From contig CM062820.1 in assembly GCA_031772625.1 (NCBI GenBank), forward strand, positions 90,380,988-90,444,987: DNA of 64,000 nt, written 5' to 3'. The first letter of the stretch is position 1. The number at the start of each line of letters is the position of its first letter. Positions 23,880 to 35,999 of the stretch are shown piece by piece. Source of the DNA: Pinus tabuliformis. Its lineage: Eukaryota; Streptophyta; Pinopsida; Pinales; Pinaceae. The notes beneath the pieces are model-generated. The model worked only from the letters and a program-made list of their open reading frames with translations. It did no database searches and was not told where the DNA came from. Both the position numbers and the translations under genes were made by a program.

Positions 23880-26800
23880 ACTCGTCTCGAGTCACTCAGC
23901 TAGCACAGTGATCTTCTCACAGAGGTTGGTTACTAACTTCTGCACAACACGTGTTTCTTCAACAAATTCTATGGCGATCCGTTGTACCTGTTCCACTCGA
24001 GTCATAGATGCATCCATGTCAGTTGGACTTGCTTGCTTGGAATTGCAAACTGCCTACATGTGTGCTAACTTGGCCTCAATTGTTGTAGAGACGGCAAAGG
24101 CTTCATCAAGCCATGACTGCATCCATTCTTTAAGCTCTCCCTCTTATTTTTGTGCAACATTCATTTGGGCTTTGACAACCTGGGCCTCCCGCATTTTAGC
24201 CAGTTGTTGTGTGAGAGTGACCATCTATGCATCACCGCGAGTGGTATCATAGGCCTGTTGTAGGGCATGCACCTCAGCTTCTTTGTGTTGTATGGTGGGG
24301 TCCTCTTGGAGAGATGTAAGTATACCAATCAACTGAATTTTTATGCGACGTTGCTCCTGGTTTGCCAATGGTTGTTGCGCCTGTAGTCTGACCTCTGCTA
24401 TTTGTTGAGTCAATTCCCCGTGTGCTTTTGCAGCTGCCTATTGGGCCATGTGGGCTCTGACGGCCATGTGTTGAACCTTGGTAACAATTGGAAGGTCCAC
24501 GGGGATATCTAATGCCAGAACCATGTTGCATGCTTCTGTTATGGCTTGTTCAATGTATTGATAGCGTTCGACCAGGGCAGCATGCTGAAGACTTACATGT
24601 TTTAACTCGGCTTTTTGTTCCCTTAAGGTGTGAAGGGAGAAACTTTCCTGAGCCCGGAGTTCGCTAATAATGCCGTCCTGCAATTGGTAGAGTGACCCCC
24701 CGGGTAGGGCAGTCAGATTTAACTCCCAACTATGGTCGTCACCGGTGTTTTTGGCTAGGATAACATTGGTTGGAAATTGTACAGTATTCGGTGTGGGCGT
24801 GTGCATCATCTGCTCAGCTGCACTTGCATTGTCATTGAAGAGGACTCTGCCTAGAGAGTGCACTTGCATTGCCTCCAATTGCAGCTTGATCTCCCCCAAC
24901 ACAATTGTTTACTCCGTAATTAGAGTGGGCAAGGCACTAGTAGCGGTAGGACTTGCTGTGAATTCTTTCTCCAAGGCCTTCGCTATTTTGGACTTTTTTC
25001 GGGTAGTTGGTGAGTACTGTGTGTGCGATTGCTTGCCTGGTCCGCATGGTATTGTGTCTCTGTTTCTTGGTAAGACTTCAATACTTGTTCTACGTGATTT
25101 CTTTTACTGGCAGATCCTTAGCCATGTCTTGCTGCAAGGCCATCTGTTGTTCCTGACGTGCTTTTTCTACCAGGAGAATGAGCCGCTGCTATCGGTCCTT
25201 CTTTTGCTATTGCGCGGTGATTTGGTTGAGGATGACCTTATCTGGGGCACGCCATTCGAGTGGCCACGCTGCCAAAACTACGTAGATTGCCTCATCTATT
25301 GCCATGAATAGAAGTGCGACCTAGGACTGTTCCAGATCCTTCTGTGCTCGGATGTACAACTGATGCATGTTGGCTTTGAACTCGGTCGTGCTCTAGAAAT
25401 TATTATAGATTGTTGGAGACATTCACGGTCATCAAGAAATCCTTGTCCTTATACTTCTTTCCATAGAGGTCTGGAAAGTGCGAATTGCAGAAACCCTTGT
25501 CGCCTCCCTAGTATCGCCCAACGCCATATACCACACCGCCTCCAGGAGATCATCTGTAATGTCGAGGAACTAGCTATCCTGTGGTAGCTCGCCTGTAACC
25601 AAGAGAACTGACAAAAGTAACCATGCATAGTGAAATGTCTTACCTTTGTCCTAAGCTTCTTGACAGTTGGTCAGGAATTCATTGCATAAGAACTGTGCCC
25701 AATTGAACTACACCCCTTCAACACATTGTCCAGCCAGTGCAATGACAGAAGTGGGTACTTCGTCTGCACGACATTTCCTCATGAGTTTACAAACAAGGAG
25801 CTGGGTAGCCACTCGGATGGCTTGGTCGTTGATGCTAGCTATGATATATCCGCGCTTACCTTTCTCCCGCTGATATCATGTTTTTGTTGCTTCAGAGAGC
25901 CCTACCTCGCTACTGGTTCCTGGGGTGTCAGCGGGTTCATGCCCCTTCAGCGGTAGGTGTGTTATTCGGTAGATTAGCTCAGCTGTGATCGGGATCGACT
26001 CTTCCAACCACAGCAACCCATCATGTACTAGGTAGAGTAGTTACTAGGTTACAAATGTGGCAATAGTCACGTGGTGGTAATGTGGTAGCCATCTGAGGTT
26101 GAGGATGCCCGCCTTCTCCACACCTAGTAGCCATACCCGCGGTAATAACATGTCTTCGGCTAGCTCAGGGAACTTATCGTGGTTGTTCAGGTCCCAATCT
26201 TCAAACTTGAGGCTCAGAACATGTCCCAATGGCAAACCTTCAAACCTTATGTCATCTGGAAGAAGTGAGGTCTGAAGCTCAGCCTTCACAACATCTATGT
26301 CCTTGGGTAACTTGGTGGACCCTCGCCATGGAGAAAGATATGGAGGTAATGATGGGAGTTGGAATGCATCCACCTCTTCCTCAGCCTGCGCATCTATCTA
26401 GTCAAGCAACTCTTCGAGAGCATCATCATCCTCCTCAATCTCGGTGGAAACTACTTTGCCCTTATTGGCTGTGGATTGCTTGGTGAATTGTGATGAGGCT
26501 CAAACTATTCTGGTCTTTTGCTTAGTCTTCTTTTTTCATGGTGTATGTGGGGATTTTGGAACCCCTGGCACCCGACTCTCACCTTCTGGCTCTTCTGGAT
26601 TCAACTGCATTTCTTCTGCAAATCGTGCTCGGGTTCGGTCCATAGTACTCATGAGGTGTCTGGGGTTCAAATGCTTGCTACTCCGCTTTGATGTATAGTG
26701 CCCATATACCTGTGCTGTGCCTCGATCGTAAAATAAATCCAAAATTTTGAACGTCTTTCTTACCTTCTTTTCGAGCGTAGCGCTAATGTTCTCTTGGTAG

Positions 26801-27058
26801 ATCTTAGTAGATCCATCTTGGAACTTTCGCTTTAAAGGTCCGCCACCCTCTCCTTCCTGCCATACCGTAAAGTCCTTGTCATGAATAGTGGTGCTAACGG
26901 TCATCTCTAGATTGGTTTGCGTAGTAGCGCAGTCCCTCGGACACTGCTGCAATTGGGGGGAAAGTGCTTCACCAGACTCGCTTTCTGCAGCCTTGTTTAT
27001 AGTCCCACACCTTCTTTTAACTGCTCGGGGTGCTGAGACTATAGCGTCAACCCTTAGT
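23880..27058 (-). pseudogene. Unrecognised element D ORF in the place of pol
   Basis: A long reading runs leftward from about 27058 for about 1050 codons, with roughly ten stops and at least one frameshift. Its start reads SESGEALSPQLQQ, then VRKTFKILDLFYDRGTAQVY and YTSKRSSKHLNPRHLMSTMD. An acidic linker EIEEDDDALEELLD and a part with FQLPSLPPYLSPWRGSTKLP follow. The last third (about 24902-23900) is rich in Gln, Glu, Ala and Leu in heptad-like order and should form coiled coil. There is no YxDD, no integrase HHCC or DDE signature and no transmembrane anchor. It could be an additional retroelement ORF or a captured plant gene. I do not recognise a family. Confidence 0.55.
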
Positions 27059-27753
27059 CAGGTGTTCACACCGCTGGTGTGTCGTTGTAACGTCCCTACC
27101 AGCCCGGGCTGTGAGCATCGCTCAGTCACTCGCTTAACCCTTTTTACACTCCAAGGATGTGTGCGCAGACATGACAGTAGGGTCCTAACTCAATTGTCCC
27201 TACGCGGTCCGACTTGCCTGGGGTGCAGAGGGGTTACACTATTGTGCATGTCGTGGTGTGACATTCTACTGAATCCATTTCCATATATCACTCTTTGGTC
27301 TTTCGACCCTATGTGGGGTTTGCAGCTATCCAGCTTCCTTTGAGCGTTCTTCCATTGCTGACTCCAGACCCATTTACGTCGCGATATTTGCAACTTCCAA
27401 GAGGTTTGTGTTACTAGACGACTATAATGTGGGTTGCCCCTTAAGTTCTTGCGGATGCTGTCATTGGCCACTAGTGACCCGCTGCACTTTAAGCTGCTTC
27501 TCTTAGCTTGTCGGGTTGTTTGTTCCTGCATCTATCTGTGACCTCCATGCTTTTTCCTTTTCTTTAATATGACTGCCCTTTTTGCTGAAGCCAAGGTCAT
27601 TTGGGGAGCTACTGTAGACAATATTGGCGCACCTGGTTGCAATCTCACTGGAGCAACTAGTTTTTCAACTTCCTTCGCGGATGGTTCTACAGCTCCTGTC
27701 GCAACCATCCTGTTGCAATTTAATGTGGTTACTTCATGCAGGCGGTTCTGCCA

Positions 27754-28320
27754 TCATTCAATCTCTTCATCCGAATCTGACGTGCAAGAGCTATTGCGGT
27801 CCCATGAGAGTTGACCGTCCACTGTTGGATTCACCCTATCACTTTTTCGTGCCGTGAGCTGATAGATACAGTCTAGTTCCCCATCACTACCGTCGTCATG
27901 CACAGGCTCAGTATAACGTGTTCCTTTAGTTGGGTCCAATGGAATCACTACTCGAAGAGAATTATTTTCAAAGATCATTTTTCATTTCTTAAGGTTGATG
28001 ATTCTATTCATGTTTGTTGCCCAATCTATCCCTAGTAATGCTGGATATGGATTACTGTCATCCATGATTTCAATGACCTCAAAATCTTCTTGCATGTTGG
28101 CACCATCGATGTCCACAGTAACCCCTTGCAAACTTCCCATAGGTAGAATATTTTGTTGGTTGGCCATTCGTAATTAGATTGGGGACCACTACAACGTAGG
28201 CCTGCCCATGCGTTCCCAAGTCTACTTTGGTAGGACATTTGCGTCAGACCCCAGATCTAACACGACCTGATCCATCTCATAGTCGCCAATCTGGATGGTC
28301 AGTCACATCTCCTGACCGGT
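27754..28320 (-). pseudogene. Aspartic protease region of element D
   Basis: Reading the minus strand, the frame gives GDYEMDQVVLDLGSDANVLP, a stop, TWERMGRP, another stop, then NQQNILPMGSLQGVTVDIDG and NPYPALLGIDWATNMNRIIN. This is a plant gypsy-type retropepsin in which the usual D-S/T-G-A is D-L-G-S. That variant accompanies VLP and a later LGIDWA flap region in some plant elements. An acidic tail follows (DDGSDGELDCIYQ, SDSDEEIE). In an active element it would cut the gag polyprotein. In this copy it has stops. Confidence 0.7.
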
Positions 28321-30668
28321 ACGCAAAACCTGTTTGCCCAATTTGTGGATCAGGCGCGGTTCGTCTACCCCAGCACATCCATTTATTAGTTCTTGTAATC
28401 CTTTCACCGCATTAGCATCCCTTAGGAGCTTCATACTAGTTTTTAAGAAGGTAGTTATCAAAGACTGTTCTTGGTCCAGTTTCGGTTGCCCTTTACTACC
28501 CGAAGTCGATGCTTCTGCAAAATTTTTCTTAGCCTCCAAAAAGGTTTCCTTTGCTTGTGCCAAATCAAATTCTGGTTGTTTTGTGGGAGCCTTCCGAACC
28601 CACGTATCTTCTTCTAGCTTCTTCCCCTTATCTTCCCCTATGGCTACGCTGCTTTTGAGCATCACGTTTATGTTGGGGTCTTCAGCGCGGGGTTCAGCTT
28701 TCATGATGTGGACATTCTGGGTGGGGCTGGCTGGAAGCACTCCTTTTTCCCGTAGTTGAGTGAGCAGCGTAGGGCAATCGATTGCATCATGATCAAACTG
28801 GTAGCATGACGGACAACAGGCCTTAGTTGGATTTGTACAATTCCGAGCGTAATGTCCTTGTTCACCACAATTATAACATATCAACTATCCACGGCCCCGT
28901 CTGGGCCCCCATCCCCCGCGGCCCCATCCATGCATCATGAATCCCCCGCGTGCAAATGGTGTAGCTGGGTCCTATTCGTGTGATTCTATTCGCATCCTAT
29001 ACTTAGGGGGTTGATCAATCAACATGCAGCAATCCCTTTCCTCGTGACCCATTGTTTTGCAGAAGTTACAAAATAAGTGTTGAGGGGGTTGTTGTAAGTT
29101 CGGAAATAGGTGGCAGCTATCCATGACATGCTTTCTTCCTACCTAGAAAATTGCACACCAAAGTACAGACAAAGCACTTGTCCCTGCTTGTACCTCCACC
29201 TTTAATGGCATCGGGCCTCCCTCTGTCAGGTAGTTCAAGAAACCTAGACAATGGTCCTTGTCGTGCGTTTGGCTCTTACATTTGATACAGCCTACCTCCG
29301 GGCATACCTCTGATCGGGACATTCTTCCCTGCTTTAGAGTCTACACTTCCAGGCTCAAGTTTTGAAGCTGTGCGTGGATCTACTAAACTCCCAACCCTGG
29401 GTCTGGTATTAGGGTCGCGTGTAACGTCATTGTTGTCTCCAGTGCCTCATCTTAGGTTGAAATCTTGTGTTGTGACAGAGCCATCCTCAACTGTGGCATC
29501 AAGGATGCCGCAAACCATGCGCAATGCTACCCATCTATTAAAGTCACGTTAGCTTCGCAAATAGCACTCTTCAATCTCTGGTCCAGATCCCATGGAGTTT
29601 CACTAGGCAACATTGCTGTCTCCTTGAATCCAATGACTGACTGGGCTTCAGACTTTGGCCGGCCAAACTCTTTATTTAGCGCATCCTGGATTGCCGCTAT
29701 CCCCTCACCTAGATGGTTGGTTGAGTATTTTATATACCATGTTAGGCCATGGTCCTGCAGTGCACTGACCAGCGTAGCCTTCTTAATGTTTTCATCTGTT
29801 ACACCTTGCGCATCCCATACAGATTTTATCACAAACTAGAACCGACTTTGCTCTTCATTCCCTACACCCTGGAATGTTGGTAACTTGATTGCGGTTGCCA
29901 TCCTAGCCTTTGGTGGTGGAGGAGGTGGCGAAGGTGTTGGTGTGGATGGAATGGACATGGGTGAAGTGAGTGGCGACATAGACGGAGGTGGTATCAGTGG
30001 GAAGTGTTCTTTAATCAATCGGACCGCACTCCCCAGTAAGAACCTAGCGAGATCCTCATCGCTTTCCCATGAGATAGAAACCAACGGGTTGTTCTCTACT
30101 TCTTCTGTTCTTCAATAACCCTTTCCCCTCCACGTTACCACAGACATCAATACAAGCGCAAAATCTATTTTTCACACAACAACATCTTAATCCAGGTATT
30201 CAATGATTTGATGCACCTACCCTATGGTCCTTGGAGAAAGTTCCTTTCTGCTTCGTTGTAACTTATGGTTGTATCTATCGCGAATTCAGTGATAAATCCC
30301 CTAATGACCCAATCTAACCAGTGGTCTACCATGCATGCAAGCCTATCTTCGGTGGCTTCCAGACTTCTCACTAGTTCTAGAGTCCAAACTATGGGCTGGT
30401 CCAATCTGCACCTCTCCATGCTATCAGCTAACTTTGCAATCCACTCGTATAATTCTATCAGGAATGTTACGAAGAATATGTCATGTATGTTTGTGAATAT
30501 ATAGCAATCCAACCACTGTTCCTCCATTATCCACGAATTTCTGTTTTCCTGAACCGCGAACTCACGAAGCTTCAAATCCCACCAATATTTGAGTTCTTTC
30601 TTCGTAGGATTCCAATGTTCCCACATTAGACACCCCTTAGGTAGATCCCAGTCCCGGCAATGGAACCA
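28303..30668 (-). pseudogene. gypsy gag of element D with four zinc knuckles
   Basis: An N-terminal part lies at 30626-30222 (MWEHWNPTKKELKYWWDLKL). A Pro-rich linker (IPSTPTPSPPPPPP) leads into the retrotransposon gag domain (LPTFQGVGNEEQSRF, then ALNKEFGRPKSEAQSVIGFK) at about 30084-29527. Four CCHC boxes follow: CIKCKSQTHDKDHC (about 29295-29254), CNFCKTMGHEERDC (about 29071-29030), CYNCGEQGHYARNC (about 28878-28837) and CPSCYQFDHDAIDC. Three or four in-frame stops break the frame. The protein would form particles and bind RNA. Four knuckles is more than the usual one or two. Confidence 0.75.
30651..30668 (-). other. Primer-binding site of element D
   Basis: Two bases inside the 5' LTR, the minus strand reads TGGTTCCATTGCCGGGAC. 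It resembles the Asp-tRNA site TGGCGCCGTTGCCGGGGA used by several plant gypsy groups, with three or four changes. The tRNA identity is tentative. Confidence 0.45.
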
Positions 30669-30670
30669 TT

Positions 30671-31547
30671 TGTTGGCTTGTTTGGGCCTGACTCAGGTTC
30701 GGATGAGTTATTTAGCCAAACAAATCCCACAGCTACCGGCCCTTTTGGCAACAGCTCACGGAGCGCGGATTGAGGTCTCACCCGAGGTAGTAGGGGAGGG
30801 TGCTGGAACCAGGTTTCCACACCCTAGGGATGTCTAGATGGGTACTAGAGGGTTTGCACATTGATCTATAACTCTGCGCTACTTGGCCTTCGCACTGATC
30901 CAGGGTGATTATGTCTTTCTTATTCATGTGCTATTTATGATTCATAATTATTCAACATGGTCTTTAAGAAAACATTTAACCAACATAATTCATTCGCAAA
31001 AATTGAACCCAAATTCGCATATATTCATCACATTTGCATTAAATAGATATAGAAAGGTAAACCATAAAGACAGAGGCGCGATAACACAAAATTACAGAAG
31101 AAAACTTATGTTTATTATTACTCTTCACCAATACATACAGATCTACCCTATGCACTCAGTTGCAGGGGTTCACGCACACAGCTATGGACTTTTTGGGCCT
31201 CTATGCACACAGCTGTAGAGCCTCTATCTACTACCCTTATCCCTGGACTCAAATTTACAGACACTTTCGATCCTTACTTCAGGTACCCATTACATTCCTT
31301 GCTATCAAATCCCTACTGCTTCTACTCATAGAGCCTCATTCTATTTATACCCTCCCTTGGCCCGTGACCCCTTGCGCAAGCCAACCCTAGTTACATATCT
31401 TTACATTGTTTTCCAGCGGACTACCCTTTGACTCAACCTATTACAATTCACGCTCTGTGCATTCAGTGGAGTCTTTATCCTATCTTTTACCAAAAATGTC
31501 CAGCTTTGCGCCCCTTAACCATTGTATAGGGCTTCCCCTACCCGACA
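30671..31547 (-). repeat. 5' LTR of element D
   Basis: This is the right LTR, which is 5' on the minus strand, 877 bp against 870 bp for its partner. It has TG...CA ends. Confidence 0.85.
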
Positions 31548-31552
31548 TCACC

Positions 31553-32113
31553 CTTCAATACCATTTATGGGTTTGAGGCCACCCAAAATACCGCTTCTAC
31601 TGTTTAAAACCCACTCTTCACCGATTATCTTCCACGCTCTTTCACCATGCGATGACCATCGATCTCTTGATCTGTCGATCCGACGATCCAGATCAGCTTC
31701 CAGCGATTCCTTACCTTCTGCCATTACTTTTCGTTGATCTATGAGATCAACGGATCCTGTGCATTCTCTCATTCATCCGCCATTTGATGGATTCTTCACT
31801 TAAATCCAATTCCTCTGCCATATACCATTTCACACATGACATAACAATTAATTCATTTATCTTTAGATATCCATCAATCCTCGTAGTGATTGATGGTCGA
31901 TCAATACTACAACATGCATACTCAGACTGTTCAAGAAATACAACACACAGGTATACAATATCAACACTGAACACACTTTTATATTATACATGACAATTAC
32001 ATGCTAAGGCATTTCAGCCTTAGAACAAGCTCCCAATCGATTACATTTTGCTCACTCAGCTTACAACTCTCTATCTATTATTGTTTGTCTCACCCTTATT
32101 GAACACGCAGGTT

Positions 32114-32157
<44 letters not shown>

Positions 32158-32402
32158 GAACATTAGATCAGATCACTGTGAAGGATCCGATCACATCCTT
32201 TCCTCAAATCTCTCAACTAATTTCTCTACATGCATACATATGGCATATTACATTAAATAAGTCTTCTAGAGACTTTATCCATTCCATCAAACCAGATCTA
32301 TTTATAACAGAATTTATACCCTGTTCTGCTCCGATGGTCCACGTCCTCCTTGTTCCACTTTGGATTCCTCTTTTAATGAAGAGTGCCGGATGCTCCCGCA
32401 TC
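31553..32402. repeat. Direct repeat copy F2, right part, and downstream insertion DNA
   Basis: The match to F1 resumes at CCTTCAATACC and runs to about 31718. After that the sequence is unique and non-coding. A TA microsatellite of about 16 units lies at 32120-32153. Confidence 0.6.
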
Positions 32403-32426
32403 AAATTATCAACATGGTTTCAAAGC
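32403..32426 (+). other. Last bases of element C 5' LTR and its primer-binding site
   Basis: AAATTATCAACA (32403-32414) repeats the 3' LTR end AAATTCTCAACA. TGGTTTCAAAGC (32415-32426) follows at once, two changes from the initiator-Met site TGGTATCAGAGC. This joins the right-hand pol region to element C. Confidence 0.65.
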
Positions 32427-35400
32427 TTTGGTTCTCTAAGGGAATCATGAAGATCTCCTCTACAATAAACAAGGTCATCAAGAAAATTGCAAGCCAACTC
32501 AAGAAAGGTATCAAGGAAGCATGGAGTTTCTTATTCTCTTCAAAGAAAGCATGAATCAATGAAAGGGATGAAATTATCTTCTTGGATCTCTCTGGTACAT
32601 TCCAAGATGAAGACATATGGGTAATTGATAGTGGTGCATCAAAGCACATGACTGGCCACTCCAACCGATTGAAAACCTTATCAAGAGGAAAATCTGCTTA
32701 CTCTGTGGAACTTGCAGACAACAAAATCTATCCTGTGAAGGGCATTGGATCAAATTCCATAAAACTCTAAGATGGAAGCAACATCAACCTCAACAACATT
32801 CTATTTGTTCCAGGTTTGCACAAAAATTTACTTTCTATTTCAAGTTTAGAAGATAAAGGAGATAGAGTAGCCTTCATTAATGGTAAAGTGGTTGTTTGGG
32901 GAAAGACTCAAGCTTAGATCAAGCTAAAGTTATTGGTATCCAATAAGGAAGGATTTACATATTAATATCTCTTGTAAACCAAGCCCTATTTCACACTGAT
33001 ATTAGTCCGTGTGAACTTTGGCATTGAAGGTTTGGTCATCTATATTTCAAAAAAATTCGAACTTTAAGTTCCATAGTAGATGGAGTCTCGAATGTAAAGG
33101 AAGATCATGAAGGTGTTTGCAAGGGATGTTCTTTGGGCAAGAATACCAAGAGACCATATGGAAGTAGTGCTTCAAGATCGAAAGAAATCTTGGATCTCAT
33201 TCACTCTAATGTGTGTGATCCTATGGCTCCAAAATCACTTGGAGACCATCTATAATATGTCACATTCATATATGATCATTCAAGAAAAAACTTGGGTTTA
33301 CTTAATGAAAACCAAGGATGAAGTATTTATAAAATTTCAAGAATTCAAGGCTAAAGTGGAGAATCTTATAGAAATAAGAATAAAGATACTAAGATCTAAT
33401 AATGGAGGAGAATATACATCCAAAGATATTATAGCATTCTGTGAGGAGTTTGGGTTAAGAGGGAGCTGATATTCCGATACAATCCTGAACAAAATGGAGT
33501 TGCAGAAAGAAAGAATAGATCTATTGAAGAAAGTGTAAAAGCAATGTTATACGATCAAGATCTACCTAAGTTTCTGTGGGAAGTGTTCACTGGAAAGAAG
33601 ACATCTATAGATCATCTCCAGATATTTGGGTTTCCTTTGTATATTCATATACGAAAGGACAAAATAAAGAAGATGGATCCTTCTGGCATGAAAGGTATAT
33701 TTGTTGGGTATAGTAACTCATTGAAATATTATAGAATCTATATGAAATATGGACATCACATTGAAGTTAGTTGTGATGTCATATTTGAGGAGAGTATAGA
33801 ATTCAAGAAGTCAAAAGAACTTTCTATAGATTCTGATGATGAAGAAATTCCAATATTTGAGGAGGAAGTTGAAAAGGAAGGAGAAGAATCACACCATGAA
33901 GAAGAAGGGCCTAATGAACCTGCTCAACCCATGGTCATTCTAGAAACAAGGAAAAGACCTAATTGGTTGAAATCCACACTACTTGTTGCAGAAGGTAATG
34001 GGGAAATGCAAGGATCATTTAGAGAAAGTAAGAGACCCAAGAAATATTCTGGGTGTGCTAAATACATGACAAAATTAATAGAAGCAGAACAATCCACCTT
34101 TAAAGAGGTTGTAGAACATCGAGAACGGAAGGATGCCATGAATGAAGAGTATCAATCTATAATGAAGAATGGAGTCTAGGAGATCATACCTAGGCCCGAA
34201 GATAAATATGTGGTTACTTCCAAGTGGATCTATAAGATCACACATGCAACTGATGGAAGTATAGATAAGTATAAAGCAATATTTTTGGCTAGAGGTTTCT
34301 GTCAACTTGAAGGCATTGACTATGAAGAAACATTTGTTCCAACAACACGATATACAATGATTCGATCATTAGTCTCTTTGGCAACATCGATGGGATGGAA
34401 CATCCACCAAATAGATGTCAAGACTGCATTTTTGAATGGCACCATAGATGAAGAAGTCTATATAGAAAAACCCTTGGGATTTAAATTTAAATATAGGAAG
34501 GCATATGTTTGTATATTGAAGAAAGCATTATATGGCCTCAAGCAAGCACCAAGGGCATAGTATGCTAGAATGGAGGCATACCTATAGAGAATTGGCTTCA
34601 AAAAAAGTTTGGCTAACTCGAACCTTTATATTAAGATGGAAAATAATGAACTTGTAATTATTCTTCTATATGTAGATGATCTTCTCTTGACATATGTAGA
34701 AGTTCGAATTGAAGAATGTAAGAAGCAACTGGTAGCATGATTTGACATGTTGGGCTAATGAATTACTATTTAGGACTAGAAGTCTGGAAAGGACCGAACG
34801 AAATCTATTTGGGTCAAGGAAAGTATGTGATCGAGATTCTAAATAAGTTCCACATGATGGACTGTAAACCTATAACCAGTCTGATGATCATAAACTTGAA
34901 GAGACTGAGGAGTTCTGAATCAAGCCTTGTGGATCCTTCCAGGTATAGAAAACTTATTGTCTTATTGATGTACTTGGTGAATACTCGACCATACATATGT
35001 TTTGCAGTAAATGTACTAAGTAATTTACAAGTGGAGTTGAAGCATGATCATTGGATAACAACAAATCATATTATTATATATCTGCGAGGAACTGTCAACT
35101 ACTGTCTGAAATATGATAGAAGGAATAATTTCCAATTGATTGGGTATACAGGATCTGACTGGGGAGGTAGTGAATAGGATGGAAGAAGCAATACAAGAGG
35201 ATGTTTTAGTTTAGGATCCTCCATGGTCTCATGGATGAGCAGAATGAAAGACATCATTCCTTTGAGTAGTGCTGAGTCTGAATATGTTGCAGCATGCGAA
35301 GTGAAGTAAGCAAGGAAACAATTTGGTTAAGGAATCTTCTATCCGACTTGTTTGAAGGACCGATGAACGGTACAGTGATACTTTGTGATAACACTAGTTG

Positions 35401-35640
35401 TATTTGTTTTCTGAGGATCCAGCGTTTCATGGAAAGAAAAATAATATCAACAACAAGTATTACTATATTCGAGAGCTAGCACAAAATGGCGTGTTGTAAC
35501 TATGGTATATCTCCATTGATGAACATGTACTTGACATACTGATGAAATCACTTCCGAACAAGAATCTTGTATACTTAAGGGACAAGCTTGCTTTGGTGGA
35601 TTTGTCCTCCCTAATTGAGAGGGAAAGATAGACACTACAT
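32427..35640 (+). pseudogene. copia pol of element C, gag nearly absent
   Basis: Only about 150 bases separate the primer-binding site from the protease, so the roughly 1 kb of gag is deleted. The protease site WVIDSGASKHMTG (about 32620-32658) is intact. Integrase remnants lie at about 33000-33540, with stops and shifts. An acidic linker (DSDDEEIPIFEEEVEKEGEE) leads into RT, which starts SKWIYKITHATDGS at about 34219. QIDVKTAFLNG follows, and YVDD at 34669-34680 is intact. RNase H remnants with PLSSAESEYVAA lie near 35260. Several stops and shifts rule out a full product. The domain order is copia. Confidence 0.8.
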
Positions 35641-35999
35641 TCTTGTCTTCACTTGGGAATAAAGAATGGAGGATTGGATAACCATCTAGTATTCAATACT
35701 CTTTGAGAATGTGGTAGGGAATTCAAGACATGAGTAGTCATGGACCAATATTCTTTGAGTATTAAATACCCAAGATAAGAATAGTACAATGGAAGGTCAT
35801 ACTTTGTGAATTGGTCTAGCCATAATTGTGCTCAAACCTTGCAGAGAGATAGAGTTGTTAGTCAAGGCCTTGCTATGTGACAATTTTGGTTAATATGATG
35901 TTAGACAGATGGATTACCAATCTAACTCTTCTTATGAGATCTCTTCAGATTGAGAATGACCATGTACCTCTTATGAATACCTCCATAGTTAAGAGGGAT
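35641..35999 (+). other. 3' untranslated spacer and polypurine tract of element C
   Basis: This is non-coding. It ends AAGAGGGAT (35991-35999), a plausible polypurine tract directly before the 3' LTR. Confidence 0.6.

Larger units (their letters stand above)
22988..31547 (-). mobile_element. Non-autonomous gypsy-type LTR element D, minus strand
   Basis: The LTRs at 22988-23857 and 30671-31547 have TGTTGG...CCAACA-type ends. By hand count they differ at roughly 10% of the first 200 bases. The target duplication is TCACT (22983-22987) and TCACC (31548-31552), and the empty site TCACC is preserved in F1 at 22235-22239. Reading the minus strand, the order is LTR, PBS, gag, zinc knuckles, protease, a long unrelated frame, PPT, LTR. 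I see no reverse transcriptase, RNase H or integrase. All frames have stops, so this copy is dead. Mobility would have depended on proteins from another element. Confidence 0.85.
21681..32403. mobile_element. Unclassified insertion in the 5' LTR of element C
   Basis: AATTC at 21676-21680 and AATTA at 32404-32408 could be its 5-bp target duplication. Without the nested gypsy element D it is about 2.15 kb long. It contains a direct duplication of about 713 bp (21693-22405 and 22441-22987 continued at 31553-31718), then about 680 bp of non-coding DNA with a TA microsatellite. No transposase or RT is visible. The ends (CGATGAAAGG... and ...CGCATCA) do not reveal a class. It may be a non-autonomous element or rearranged repeat DNA. 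Confidence 0.5.

Noticed and set aside
24745..25311. Plus-strand 188-codon open frame
   Set aside because: It is antisense to the long element D frame, and its composition is explained by that coding strand.
32120..32153. TA run as a promoter or origin
   Set aside because: It is a plain dinucleotide microsatellite like those at 53111 and 53851, with no supporting context.
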